From the NCBI GenBank assembly GCA_009733775.1, contig WOGZ01000001.1, positions 310,001 through 374,000 of the forward strand: 64,000 bases of DNA. Reading direction: 5' to 3'. This document shows positions 11,064 to 22,094 of the stretch, piece by piece. Origin of the DNA: Alectoria sarmentosa (taxonomy: Eukaryota; Ascomycota; Lecanoromycetes; Lecanorales; Parmeliaceae). Position numbers and translations under genes: made by a program. Position 1 is the first letter of the stretch; each line of letters starts with the position of its first letter. A model generated the notes under the pieces. It did not search any database. It had not been told where the DNA came from and saw only the letters and a list, made by a program, of their open reading frames with translations.

Positions 11064-11473
11064 AATAAAGGAAACATCGTTTGGGGGAATTTTCATTGTA
11101 TACTATAGCTTTGAAGCGCTCACTAGATTCAGCGCTAAATGGGGCCTGATAGGAGCTAGGGCTAGGGCCCAGCCTAGCTTGACTTAGAATGCCAAGCTGT
11201 CCCTGGTGACTTTGTAAAGTAACGATCTGAACTAGTTGATGGGGGTATGTGCGATTTTCTCGATGCCAAGCATTCTAGAGCTTTGTGCATGCGCTAATGG
11301 CTTGGCAACCTTTACCGTTGCAATACAACATACTTTACATACAAGTATGTCGACGAAATCAAGTGCAAGCGATACCTTTGTTACTCCCAACAATGCCAGT
11401 AAATATTGACTTGATGTTCGCCATGACTGTTACATTATACCCAAGTATATAGTAAGCTGCTGTGCCATCGACC
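11064..11473. other. intergenic / HBS1 upstream region
   Basis: 410 nt between the hypothetical gene and the HBS1 start; presumably holds a terminator and the HBS1 promoter. No defined motif identified. Confidence 0.5.
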
Positions 11474-14179
11474 ATGTCTCGACATAAATTAGTCAAAGCT
11501 CTAGATTTGGATGAGGAGCTTGACGACTTTGATGGAGGCGCTGAGTCTGATTACGGGGAAGAAGTCGGCGCTGAAGACAAAGGTGTCTACCATTTCCTGC
11601 CGTTTTGAAGATACGCCCTTGGACTCTATCTAGTTTGCTAAAGACTGACTCGAGGTTCCAGAGCAATTACGTCTAGGTACTGCCAAAGTGCGGGCTGTAC
11701 TTGGTCCAGAAGTATCGATTGCCGACAAGGAGATTGAAGATTCATTGTGGCACTACTACTATGATGTTGATAAGACCGTGAATTACTTGTTAGGTATGAC
11801 ATAGTAGACAGTCTTTAAACGGGGATAATTTGCTTGAACTACCTAGGCCAAAGAACGAATTTGCAGACGCCCAAGAAGACAAAGAAACAGAAAGTCGATG
11901 CAGAAGTCAAGAAACCTGATGGTAAGTCTTGTTAGCTTCTTGATTTAATTATTTCATTTCCAAGAAGAAGAAAACACTTGGAAGTACACCGTCCGGAGGT
12001 GAGCGTTCTGCAACCTTCTCGTAACGAGCCTTTGGCTGAAACGCGTCTTGGACCAGCACCGAATATTTCCAGGCAAGATCGTGGGGCCGGGAGACATATA
12101 AATACATTCAATACATTTTCATTTTCATTTTGCGCAGCCCCGTTCTCGATCGCGGGCTTCTTCAGCGATTCTCCGTGGCTCAACATCCCAGAGGACCGCC
12201 GTGGAGAAATTCTCATCGAGCCGTTATACCCTCGAGGCAAATTGCTGGGAGGCACGTCAAACCCAGATGGTGCGCCCAAGTCCAAACTTGCTGCTCTAGC
12301 TGCGGCTCGCAAGAAGAAGGAGAATCAGAGGGCCGAAGATGGACAGAATGCCACCAGCTCCGTTGCTCTTCTGGATAAGCTTAGTCACAAGCCACGACAA
12401 GCAAAGCCCGATAATGCTTTAACTCTATCAAACCCGAAACCTTCGAGTGCGATTACCGAGCAGACTGTAAACGAGCAACCGAGAAAATATTCACGGCGAA
12501 AGTCAAAAGGGCTGGAATCTCCGCAGAATGATCAGCCAGTGAAGGAGGGTTTAGTCAGGTCGGATTCTCTGGCTAGTACAGACATCGAGAAAATGCCTGA
12601 GATCACCCCGACAGCAGGCCCTTCAGTGTTTGCACGGACCATCTTCGGCGCCCCTGCAGTGTCACAACAGCATGATATTCAGACTTCAAATAGATATGTT
12701 CTAGCACCTGATACACATGCTGAATTTGATTTTGCAGGACCAAGCCCGGATGATATTGTCACAAAAGCGCAAAACACGAAAGGTCCGACCAAAAAGCCGC
12801 ACAAACAGCCACCACAGCCTTCATCCGGTGATAAAAGAGTCAATGCTGTGGTCCAAGGCGTTGGGGATGTTACAATTGAAGAGCCCAAAGTGAGGGGGAA
12901 AAACCTCGATGTCGTGGCGGAATTCGAAAGATCGAAGCCCAAGAACGCCGCCAACTTTGTGGTAATCGGCCATGTTGACGCGGGAAAGAGTACACTAATG
13001 GGTCGTCTCCTTTATGATCTGAACGTGGTCGACCAAAGGACTTTGGACAAGTACCGAAAAGAGGCCGAAAGGATCGGCAAAGCATCATTCGCTCTGGCCT
13101 GGGTGCTAGATCAAGGCACCGAGGAGCGGAGCCGAGGCGTCACAATCGATATTGCTATGAACAAGTTCGAAACAGAAAGCACCAGTTTCACAATCCTCGA
13201 TGCGCCAGGTCACCGAGATTTCATCCCCAACATGATCGCTGGCGCCAGCCAAGCCGACTTTGCAGTCCTTGTCATCGACGCCAGCACAGGAAACTTCGAG
13301 TCAGGTCTCAAAGGCCAGACAAAAGAACATGCGTTACTTGTGCGTAGCATGGGCGTCCAACGCATCGTCATCGCAGTCAACAAACTAGACACCGTTCAAT
13401 GGTCCCAAGACCGCTTTGATGAAATCGCCCAGCAAGTCTCCGCCTTCCTCACAAGCGCAGGCTTCCTGGCCAAAAATCTCGCTTTCGTCCCTTGTGCCGG
13501 CCTCACAGGCGACAACATTGTCCGCAAAGTCCAAGATCCTCAGGCCTCGTGGTATACTGGCGCTCCACTCATCTCACTCCTCGAGTCCTCCGAGCCAATC
13601 ACCCGTGCCTTGAAGAAACCTCTACGCATGACTGTCGATGACATCTTCCGTGGTGGTGTCCAGAATCCTCTTTCTATCTCCGGTAGACTGGACGCCGGCA
13701 ATGTCCAGATTGGCGACACTGTTGTCATGATGCCTGCCAGTCAGACCGCCTCTATCAAAGGCCTCGAGGTCGACTCGGAACCCGCCGAATGGGCCGTAGC
13801 TGGCCAGAATGTTATACTGCATCTGGCAGATATCGAAGCCAAGTATCTCAAATCGGGCGATGTCGTCTGCGCCCCTTCAGCTCCTATCCCATGCGTCACG
13901 TCGTTCACAGTTAAGATATTAGCATTCGAGCACATCACGCCAATGCATTGTGAAGTCCACAAGGGAAGACTGCATGCGCCTGGGAGGATCACGAAATTGG
14001 TATCTCAGTTGGACAAGGCATCAAGTGCTACTGTCAAAGGGAAGAAGCCCAGAATGATCAAGCCAGGAAGCGTGGCGAGGCTAGTCGTTGAAGTAGATGA
14101 GCCAGTACCTTTGGAGCAGGCAGGGAGAGTCATTCTGAGAGCTGGCGGCGAGACTATCGGAGCGGGGCTTGTGGAGTGA
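11474..14179 (+). CDS. HBS1: HBS1-type translational GTPase (ribosome rescue)
   Basis: Four exons (11474-11582, 11662-11793, 11847-11921, 12138-14179) give 785 aa. Introns are 79, 53 and 216 nt, all phase 1. The N-terminal HBS1 domain is clear: MSRHKLVKALDLDEELDDFD, then a UBA-like segment with SLWHYYYDVDKTVNYLLG. A basic/disordered linker follows, with the conserved DSPWLNIPEDRRGEILIEPL motif. The eEF1A-like GTPase core has GHVDAGKST (from about residue 383), DAPGHRDF and NKLD, with domains II and III after it. With Dom34/Pelota it recognises stalled ribosomes (no-go and non-stop decay). An in-frame ATG at 11978 extends the last exon's frame upstream, but that stretch lies inside intron 3 and does not resemble HBS1. 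In many fungi this gene also supplies a Ski7-like isoform by alternative splicing. Confidence 0.93.
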
Positions 14180-14960
14180 GATGGTGGGATTGCTTGGGTC
14201 ATGCTCATGTTCACGATATGGGTGGGTACAGGGAGTACAGCATTCAAAATCTCGAAGAGTCGATCATGTCACGATTATAGCATCGACTCCGTTCTCACGA
14301 AGGGTTAAGTGTTTGCATCTTTCTTGTTTCCCATCAAACGTGCATTCCCATCCTTGATCGACACTCTGAGGAATTTTCCGCCAACATGCCTCGCCAAGCA
14401 TATAAGTCTTTCCACTCAACTCTATTGTTTTTCTCGCCAGCATACAAGTCTTTCCAATCCATTCAACTCTATTGCTTTTCAACCCCCGTCTCAAATGCTT
14501 GTGGCTCCACGGCATCGTCAGCGTGCCTAACCCTCTCGGCAGCATTCTCCAAACAGACAGACAGCAACACAAACACCAATCTCAAACAAGGAATCTTTCC
14601 CAGTCACGTACATAGATCTTCCTCGCGAAGAAAAAGCCTCGGCTTCCATCCATCCCATCCCATTGAGGGAGGCTCCTTTGGGTGAAAAGATTCAAAACTC
14701 GACCTTGATGCGAATCCCAGGTTTTCTTTGCTTTACGAGGCCATTGGCTTGCGTGGCGCTTGATCGATCGATCGATGCCCTTCTTTCTTTCTTGCTGGTT
14801 GGTTGGTTGGTTGGTACTCTTTCTTTGGACGGAGTTCGTGATTATGGTAGGAAGGGAAGGGAAGGGAAGGGAAGGGAGTTAAAAGTATTTGGTTCGTTCG
14901 TGACTGGTCTGGTTAGATATCGGTATAATTTATGGGATGGGAAAGGAAAGGAAAATGCGC

Positions 14961-14991
<31 letters not shown>

Positions 14992-15639
14992 CTTATGTAA
15001 TACGATGGATGGATGGATCGATAGCAAAGAACTACTTATGGGAAAACACAGTCGAAAGAGCAACAAACAAGAGGAAAGTTCCTTCCTTCCTTCCTTCAAT
15101 CTACGCCAAGTGCACCACCACCTTCAGCATACTGACTCGGCTGAGAGAGAGAGACACGACTTCGGACCATTCATAGGAATGAATGAGCTGCTGATGATCA
15201 GAGAGTGAAAAGAACCAACCAACCAACCAACCAACCATGAGAGGCACAGAGAGACAAAAGCGGTCGCTCCACAGCTTGGCGCTACGGAAAGCTGCCAGCA
15301 GGACAAATTCTGCGAGAAACCCGTACGGAGAGCCTCCTCAGATGGGGAAATGGGAAAATTCGAGTGTGTGTACCGATGGCATAAAGATGTGTACTTAGGA
15401 CCTGCCTGTCCGGATGATGAGTGCCACATGTCTCAGCCCACCAACTCCCACGCAAGCTTTTCTGCCACCCACCACCCAACCACCAACAGAGAACCTCCCT
15501 CAACCAATCTTCCTTCAATGCAGTCATCCAAACCACCCATCATCACTGCCATACCCGCCAATCTTTCAGCGCGTCTATCGGGCTCTATGCTCTGCTAGTC
15601 GATGCTCTTGTCATGCCCCTCTGAACCGTATCTGCGGAC
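14180..15639. other. convergent intergenic region with microsatellites
   Basis: About 1.46 kb between the 3' ends of HBS1 and the small minus-strand gene. No coding family recognised. Its middle is a dense cluster of simple repeats (see separate entry), and CT/CA-rich stretches occupy 14300-14600 and 15420-15600. Confidence 0.6.
14759..15237. repeat. cluster of about ten short tandem repeats
   Basis: Within 480 nt there are, in order: GATC/ATCG units near 14761-14776, GGTT units at about 14797-14813, GGGAA units at about 14851-14877, GGAAA units near 14938-14953, a TA run at about 14962-14991, GGAT units at about 15005-15018, TTCC units at about 15080-15096, GA units near 15143-15152 and AACC units at about 15213-15236. 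GGTT and AACC arrays, and GGGAA and TTCC arrays, are mutually complementary and could pair. Confidence 0.85.
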
Positions 15640-15885
15640 CTAGGTCGATTTCGAATGGGTGATTAGGGAGCGACGAGACTCCTCCAGCCGGCGGGCCTCG
15701 GCGTCGTTGCTCGGTTCGTTCGTCTCATAGACTGTCAGTGATTTTCCCAGCTTACCCCTGACGCGGTCCCAGAGGCTGCGTTTCGAAGCGCGTAATTGGC
15801 CGTTGCCGGCGGCGGGATTAAAATTGGGCGTCGCTGTGGCGAGTGTTTGCACCATTTCACTCCAATTGTTTCGCGTTTGGGGCAT
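15640..15885 (-). CDS. small hypothetical protein, 81 aa
   Basis: Single exon starting at a good ATG (15885) and ending in TSSKST-like residues. The sequence has natural composition with a basic middle (ASKRSLWDRVRGKLGKSL) and an acidic, arginine-rich C-terminal helix (NDAEARRLEESRR). No signal peptide, membrane segment or known domain. The amphipathic C-terminal helix and lack of a better frame on the other strand support it as coding, but no function can be proposed. Confidence 0.5.
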   Translation of the reverse strand: MPQTRNNWSEMVQTLATATPNFNPAAGNGQLRASKRSLWDRVRGKLGKSLTVYETNEPSNDAEARRLEESRRSLITHSKST

Positions 15886-16235
15886 GATGATGTGCGGGTA
15901 GAGACTCTGGGTAGTCTAGAGTGCGGTGATGTGTAGGATGTGCGATGCTTCTGGGCCCGAATTGACGGTGTAACATGGTCGGGAGGAAGACAGATGTACG
16001 AGGCAAGTAAGGCCGGATCAGGCGTGATTTACCCCGCCAAGAGCCTTATCCATCTACATGAGACGTTTACCGATCGATCAAAAGCTGGCAGCCAATAGTA
16101 GGCCTCCCGATGTGGTGGCTATGCAGTGCAACGCAAGACTGCAGAAAACATGCAAGATGTTGTACGGAAAGGGGCTCTCGAAGTGAGGCGACCAATCATG
16201 ATTGTCTGATATGGAGGCTATGCAGGACTGTGTGA
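15886..16235. other. intergenic
   Basis: 350 nt separating two minus-strand small genes; it should contain the promoter of the 81-aa gene. No distinct element recognised. Confidence 0.4.
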
Positions 16236-17008
16236 TCACACCCCCTCTTCACGTCTCTGGAGTTCTGATGAGGATTGGCGTAAGTAGGTGTTGATGCGCA
16301 AGAATGAATCCTTCGATCCTTCAGCATCCGTTGCGAAATCCATCTCGCTGCATGAAGGCAGCAGATCCACAATCTTGTGAGAGACCGTGCCGAAAGTCTC
16401 CTCGATTGGAAAGGGTGATCGATCCAAGTGTGTACCATCGTCATCCAACCAACGAAACATATCTGGACCTATCCCCTAGGGGCTTCCACGCAATTGAGAG
16501 CACCATCACCCACCAAGGCACGAGCCTTGCCTCATGATAGCCCTCGGTCAATGAGCTTGCGCTTCTTCATTCTAATCCGGAGCCAGCAGTGCCATATCGG
16601 TCTCCCTGTTGTCCAATCCTCCAATTTCCCAAGCGCCATCAACACTCAACATCGTTTTCTGACTTCCAATGAAGACTTGAAGAAACCGTTGTTCAAGGGA
16701 TTGTTTTCGACTTCTCCCGATTCATCGATCGATGTCAATTGTGTTGCCGGACTGGGGCCCGAACGCTGCGGTCGCTCAGCGAGAGTCTTCTGCTGCGGCC
16801 TGATTTGAACCCATCCGTTTGTTTCCCGTTCCCGTTCCTGTTCCTTTTCCTTCGTCTTCCCCTTTCTCAACAACCAGTTCAAAGCGCTGCATCTAGGAGG
16901 GGTTTTGACGGTCTTGCCAGTGTCGCTGTTTACTTTCACAAGCGATGATGCCTTAGTAGGGCCTGCGTTGGCTTGAGCAGAGGCTAGCTTCTTGGACAAT
17001 TTTGCCAT
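16236..17008 (-). CDS. hypothetical protein, two-exon model
   Basis: Exon 1 (17008-16651) starts at MAKLSKKLASAQANAG and runs through a basic/acidic KEKEQERERE stretch. Exon 2 (16462-16236) encodes DRSPFPIEETFGTVSHKIVD and a C-terminal Gln/Arg-rich end. A 188-nt intron with a weak GTTGAG donor and TCCAG acceptor joins them in phase 1, giving 194 aa. The two frames look coding on their own, but the donor is poor, so the pieces could be separate or use another donor. No domain recognised. The N-terminal Lys-rich start suggests a nuclear or nucleic-acid-associated protein, which is only an inference. Confidence 0.4.
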
Positions 17009-18169
17009 TTTGACAAGGCTCCTGGCTCGGGGCGACCGAGGTGTGTGAATGGGGGTGTGTGAGGATCTAGAGAAAACTCGGGCGTGGAGGATGACAGGGA
17101 AGATCGATAGTGGTCGGCCCTGAAAGTATTTCGCTCCCTGGAACTGGGATCTTATGCTTTGATGCGGATAGAACAGGGGCGATGTTGGGTATATGTAAAA
17201 ATCCAAGACTCCTACCCCACCACGAGGCAGGCACCTAGGCCTATCACAGACATCTGCTGCCCGTGCAGACAGGGCAACCAATCACGACCCCTTTGACTTG
17301 GCGGCTTATCATGCAGGGCCACGAAAGATTGCAAAAGTTGCGAGCAACCTGCATTTGGCTTTGCAGCCTTATCTGCGATCAGGTGGGTGAGTCTAGGTAC
17401 CCTGATTACTGCCAGTGGAGGGCTTCAATCTCGTCAGAAGGCAATGGCATCCAGCGGCTCAAGCCCTTTCTTTAGAACAAGACATAGCCTTGATTGAACT
17501 AGCACTTTGACATGTCAATATCGACATCTTTCCTCCAGTCTGCCGCCGCCGTCACCAAGCTATGTAAGCAAATCTTGGGGCTTTGGGTCGGCTTCATCTT
17601 CAGCCCATGATGCATTGTTGGTAGGTTGCAGAGTCTGGAACGGAAGGTCCCAAGCGCAGTGTGAGGTTACCGCCACAGTCAGGATCTCAAATCGAGCATG
17701 AGAGGAGGACTCTTCCGAGCAAGAACAATGAGATACTGAGCTTATGATGAGATCGGAAAACAAAAAAAACAAAACAAAACATCGCTCTCGTCACCCTTAG
17801 CAGGGAGGGAAGGGAATCTACGGTCTTCGTAAGCCGAGGATCATACGAAATCTTGGCTTCTTGCTTACACCCACCATGTCTTTGTCTTTCAAGACAGGCT
17901 GCTGGTCAAACTTGTCTTCCCTCTCAGCGGTGACGGCGAACTTTGTCCATGGTCATCTATTTACCTTTGATGAACATCACTTGCTCACTCGAGAAATTTT
18001 CATCACCTCGCCAGATTAGGACTAGCGCCGTTACTGGATTACCTTGTATTCAAACTTTCGTTCTTCCTTGACAACATCTTCTTTTCGTTAACGACCTATC
18101 TAGAACTTCGTACCCACCTCCTGGCAAACTTGGCGGACACTAGAGAGCTCACGGGTTTTCGGAAACACA
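17009..18169. other. intergenic, no gene recognised
   Basis: About 1.16 kb with only short frames. An A-rich run of AAAAC units occurs near 17758-17781. Nothing resembles a known family. Confidence 0.5.
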
Positions 18170-18481
18170 TTGTGGCCGGATTTGCCACGGCTTAATTTGA
18201 AGCAAGCTCAAGCGGACTCCCGGTCCCAGTGCAAGAAATACAAAGACTACAAGTTAAAATATCTCTTGGAGCCCGCATACGGGCCTGCGGTGCAGAGAGA
18301 TGAACATGAAGTGTGCAACGGCAGCTACACATGCCATCTCGAGTTCCACCCACGTCAGTACTTGGCGAAGAAACTGACAGTAGAGGCCACGAAGATGCTC
18401 GAGGAGGCGGCTAGGTTCGCTGCTGGAGAGCTTTCTTTGGCTTCGCTGCCAGAGATTGTTGAGGAGCTGAAACATTCGTGA
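18170..18481 (+). CDS. possible small gene or 3' exon, unknown
   Basis: About 103 codons open to a stop at 18481. The residue pattern is protein-like: KYKDYKLKYLLEPAYG, VCNGSYTCHLEF, then a helical KKLTVEATKMLEEAARFAAG stretch. The frame has no ATG at its beginning and continues open to about 18110, so a first exon further upstream would be needed. I could not find a convincing donor. No family recognised. It is given as partial, and the antisense frame is the less protein-like of the two. Confidence 0.3.
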   Translation: MWPDLPRLNLKQAQADSRSQCKKYKDYKLKYLLEPAYGPAVQRDEHEVCNGSYTCHLEFHPRQYLAKKLTVEATKMLEEAARFAAGELSLASLPEIVEELKHS

Positions 18482-18932
18482 TGGCTGCGTCAGAGGATCT
18501 GAATACAAGGAAGCTACGAGCTGACTTGAGAAACTCGTGGCTGTGCAGAATATGGGTCGAAGCAGATGTCGTTCAGGAGAAGGTAGCAAGCAATCGAAAT
18601 GGTCTCACAATCTGATACTCGCAGGCGCAGCGTGATACTATTTCATCGCGCGAAGTGATTGACCATGGATAGAGAGTAGGTGACGAGGCATTCCTCCTTG
18701 ATCGTAGATTTGAACCGTGAAGATGAGCGTAAGGACTCAGACCGCGAGGATAGAGTAGAAGGGGAGATTGTAGGTGTTCTGCGTGTGTACTTTGGATATA
18801 GATCTGTCATTGCTTCTCACGAGGCTGATGGTTTGGGTAGTAGAGGGTGTCCTCGAATATCGAATACGTAGGCTCATAATTCCATTTCCCAGAGCATCGC
18901 TAGCATACCTCCAAAGTCGTGATGCATCGATC

Positions 18933-20032
18933 CTACTTCTTCTTTTTCGCAGCCTCCTCCCTCTCCCTCATCGCAGCCCTTGCGCTCCTACTTCCTCCCA
19001 ACTTCGGCCCTCTAGGTTGATCATCCACCTCCTTTCCCTTTACAGACTTCTTAGCCTGCGCCGCCTTCTGTTGACGGCTTGAGATCGCATCCATGAATTC
19101 CCGTCTGAATTGCTCTGCAATACGATCGTCGGCCGCTTGGTCGTCGTTGTTCACTTCTTCATCCGGCTCGTCGTAGATATCAAGTCTAGATTCGCGCATG
19201 ACTTCTTCGACAAGCTTGTCTCGCTTGACATCCTCACTATTCCGTCGCTTGCGAGGACGCCATGGTTTGCCATCTTTTCGCAAGCGGACTTTGCCCGTAG
19301 ACTCGTCTATCTCGGGCTCTATGCCTTCGAGCTTACGCTGAGCGGCTTTCGTTAGGGCGATGTTGCGGAGTGTGGCGTCTGGACCAAGGTCGATTTCATG
19401 GAGCTTGCCCAGAGCTGCGGGCTGGCGGTGTAGACCTGCATCGAGCAGCGCTCCGTTGGGTGATAGCTCTTGCCCGTTTAGAGATTGCGTAGATGTAGAC
19501 TGGTTTTGACGTTGACGTTTAGCCAATTCGGAATCTATATATGCCATCCTTATCACGTTAGTCGCTGCATCTAGATTTATTTTGAGGGTAGGTGGGGGAA
19601 GGCGTACATATGCTTGTCGACAACGTCCGAGACCTGGCCTGTTTGAGGGGCAAAGCGTTCGATGACTGATTTGATGTCTGCTGGCGTGTCATCCTCCTTC
19701 ACTATGAGAGCATCATTGGTTTGCGGTCTATTTGAGGCCGATGCATAGCTATTGGTGAATTCAATGCCGCCTGGTCGTCGCAACGCAGCCTTTCGCTGGC
19801 GGAGGATTTCTGCGACTGGCAAGGACTCCTCGTCTGACTTTTGGTCCGGGGGTTGCGTCAAGCGACCCTGATGAGAGATGAGTTCGTCGACGGTCATGGA
19901 TTCAGGAGGAGATGAAATGGCGGGTGAGCCTTCGTTCTCGGCATCGGTGCGCTTGCGGTAGAATTTCCTCCGTTTGGAGGGTCTGAAGAGGTCGGATGAA
20001 TTCTCGCCTTGAGTTTGTGGGCTGGGACCCAT
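18933..20032 (-). CDS. tls1: HCA59/C9orf78/Tls1 family spliceosome-associated protein
   Basis: Two exons (20032-19608, 19548-18933) with a 59-nt intron (GTACGC donor, AAG acceptor) give 346 aa. The signature of the hepatocellular-carcinoma-associated antigen 59 family spans the join: VVDKHM then MAYIDSELAKR. The N-terminus (SKRRKFYRKR) and C-terminus (MREREEAAKKKK) are basic, and an acidic DEPDEEVNNDDQAADD stretch sits near residue 285. Fission yeast Tls1 and human C9orf78 bind Brr2 and affect splicing of selected transcripts (in fission yeast, shelterin genes and hence telomere length). Nuclear function is inferred from the family. The start at 20032 is chosen because upstream ATGs lack conserved sequence. 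Confidence 0.88.
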
Positions 20033-20604
20033 GATGACTTTATGCGTGCTGCGGAGAAGGAAAGATACTTGATAGTTGAGAGTAGTATTGTGAGTATGTA
20101 CTATTGTATGTATGCGCTGAGGACCTGGGTCGTTGAGATGCTTCAATGATGACAGGGACCGGAGGCTTTCAAGTTTAGCCGGCTAGCCCGCAAGGCCCGG
20201 CTCGAGTGTCAATGGATTCTTCCTTCTATGTTCTTTAGTGCTTGCAAGACGGCAAGCTTTAGCGAACCTCATCTTGGCGCTGCTAGCCTGGGACGTTACT
20301 CGACCATGATTGGTAAGTAGCAGCAGCGTACATCGGTCGGGAATCTTGACGGCGATGCAAGATGAGTGATGACTGCCTTGTGCTATTCTTTCTATTTCCC
20401 TGCGTTTCCCCTCCCCATTGTCTCCTCACTTGGACCTTGTATCGAGCGACAGGTTGTCTAATCATTCATCATTCATCATGCCTTCTTCCTTGCCAGTACC
20501 CCATTTTCATCTCTTGACACCTATGCGACCAACTTTCTCTTGAAATTTGTCATCTGATAGCGACTCGCACAAGACACACCCTCGACCGAATTCCATTCTA
20601 CAAC
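20033..20604. other. divergent intergenic promoter region
   Basis: 570 nt between the HCA59-type gene and the metallo-beta-lactamase-fold gene, transcribed away from each other. It probably carries both promoters. A tandem ATTCATC motif occurs near 20464-20477. No other element is identified. Confidence 0.5.
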
Positions 20605-21813
20605 ATGTCTTTGACCGTCAAACATCTCAACGGAGACACCACCTTTCTCCTCACTTTCTCTCCCAACGACACCTCTCCACATACGTCTCTGGCACCGCAA
20701 TACCAACAGCCTCCAGGCACTTTCTCCATACTCGTCGATCCATGGCTCTCGGGTCCCACAACAATGTGGCATCCCAAATTCCTCCTTTCAAAACACACTA
20801 CGCCATCTTGCATTCCACACCTCTCACATATCCCCGAGCCAAACGTCGTCCTCATCTCACAAGATAAGTCTGATCACTGCCATGAAGCTACACTGCGACA
20901 ATTGGATCCCACATCACCTGTTACTACTATATTAGCCGAGCCCGCAGCCGCCAAGAAGATCAGAGGGATGAAGTTCTTCAACCCGGGCATGGTCCATTCT
21001 TTGCGCCCATTCTCCGAACGAAAGCTCGATTCAGTCATTAGATTCTTCATTCCACCAATTGTTCCTGGAGGAGCACCAGGTGAAGCAACCATCTCGTTCA
21101 TACCCGCGAAACTGGATATGGCCAAAGTGCATAACGCCATCGGAGTCACCTATCGACCCCCATCATCCAGCTGCATGCTCTCGCGTCCATTCTCTCCAAT
21201 CTCGCAAAACTCTCCACCACCTTTCCACCAATTCCAACATCCTCCAGCGCCGCAAAACCTCCCAATGACCCCTCCCGAATCACCCACATGGCAAAGCAGC
21301 ACTCTCCGCCTTGACAGCAACCCTCTTTCCTCTGCCTCCACCCCATCATCTTACCAAAGCAGCTCCAACCACAACCTCTCCATATCGTCAAAAAGCTCTG
21401 TCACATCCACCTCTCGCATCCATTCCGAAAAAGCATTGTCCTTTATTTACTCTCCCCACGGCGTCAATTATTCCCTCATCCGTGCCTACGCCTCTACTCA
21501 TCTGGTGTCCGTCGCGGCGCTTCCTCTGACACTTCTCCTGCACTCCTTCGACCGCGTCGAAAATCCTTGGTATCTGGGCGGTAACGTCGCAGCGGGCTCA
21601 CCAGGTGGGATCGAGATAGCGCAAAATCTGATGGCCAGATGCTGGATCAGCGCACACGATGAGGACAAGGATAACACTGGGCTTTCTGTCATGTCAGTAA
21701 AGACAAGGAAATACACGAAAGAGGAGGTCAGAGCAATGCTAAGGCAGGAGCTGGGAAGCACCGTCGACGTAACAAATTTGGGGCCAGGAGCAGAGATGGT
21801 ACTGAAGGCGTAA
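20605..21813 (+). CDS. metallo-beta-lactamase-fold hydrolase
   Basis: Single-exon gene of 402 aa starting at a clear ATG. The N-terminal half has the pattern of the fungal UlaG-like metallo-beta-lactamase superfamily: a strand with FSILVDPWLSGPT (His/Asp-type strand preceding the metal site), then VVLISQDKSDHCHEATLRQL carrying a DHCH metal-binding motif related to HxHxDH. A Ser/Pro/Gln-rich insertion of roughly 90 residues (about 195-285) interrupts the fold. After it comes SFIYSPHGVNYSLIRAYA, which resembles the C-terminal strand. The first metal-ligand His is replaced by Gln/Lys context (SQDKSDH), so activity is uncertain. Cytosolic by inference; substrate unknown. Confidence 0.75.
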   Translation: MSLTVKHLNGDTTFLLTFSPNDTSPHTSLAPQYQQPPGTFSILVDPWLSGPTTMWHPKFLLSKHTTPSCIPHLSHIPEPNVVLISQDKSDHCHEATLRQLDPTSPVTTILAEPAAAKKIRGMKFFNPGMVHSLRPFSERKLDSVIRFFIPPIVPGGAPGEATISFIPAKLDMAKVHNAIGVTYRPPSSSCMLSRPFSPISQNSPPPFHQFQHPPAPQNLPMTPPESPTWQSSTLRLDSNPLSSASTPSSYQSSSNHNLSISSKSSVTSTSRIHSEKALSFIYSPHGVNYSLIRAYASTHLVSVAALPLTLLLHSFDRVENPWYLGGNVAAGSPGGIEIAQNLMARCWISAHDEDKDNTGLSVMSVKTRKYTKEEVRAMLRQELGSTVDVTNLGPGAEMVLKA

Positions 21814-22094
21814 TATTGTTTTCTGCGAGCTCTGGCGTAAAAGGGATGACAACTCGGTGGTTCTTCAAACTGGCGTATGGTTGGACTGGGTAGGCAGGGC
21901 CTGGACTCGGAGTCATCCAAAATGCATTGGTGAATGGGATGCGGCAGATTGGAAATCGCAGTCCGTGGGGAGGCTTCCACGGGAAACGATATACACGAGC
22001 TTGGACATCTGCAGCAGTGTCCTAGCGACAGAGGTTGGGAGAGACCCTCTTTGATGGTCACTTAATTGTACAGTATTTTCTACCAGATTACACA

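Noticed and set aside
11978..12137. Upstream ATG extension of the last HBS1 exon
   Set aside because: Not similar to HBS1; the 216-nt intron with GTAAGT donor and GCGCAG acceptor joins the conserved exons in frame instead.
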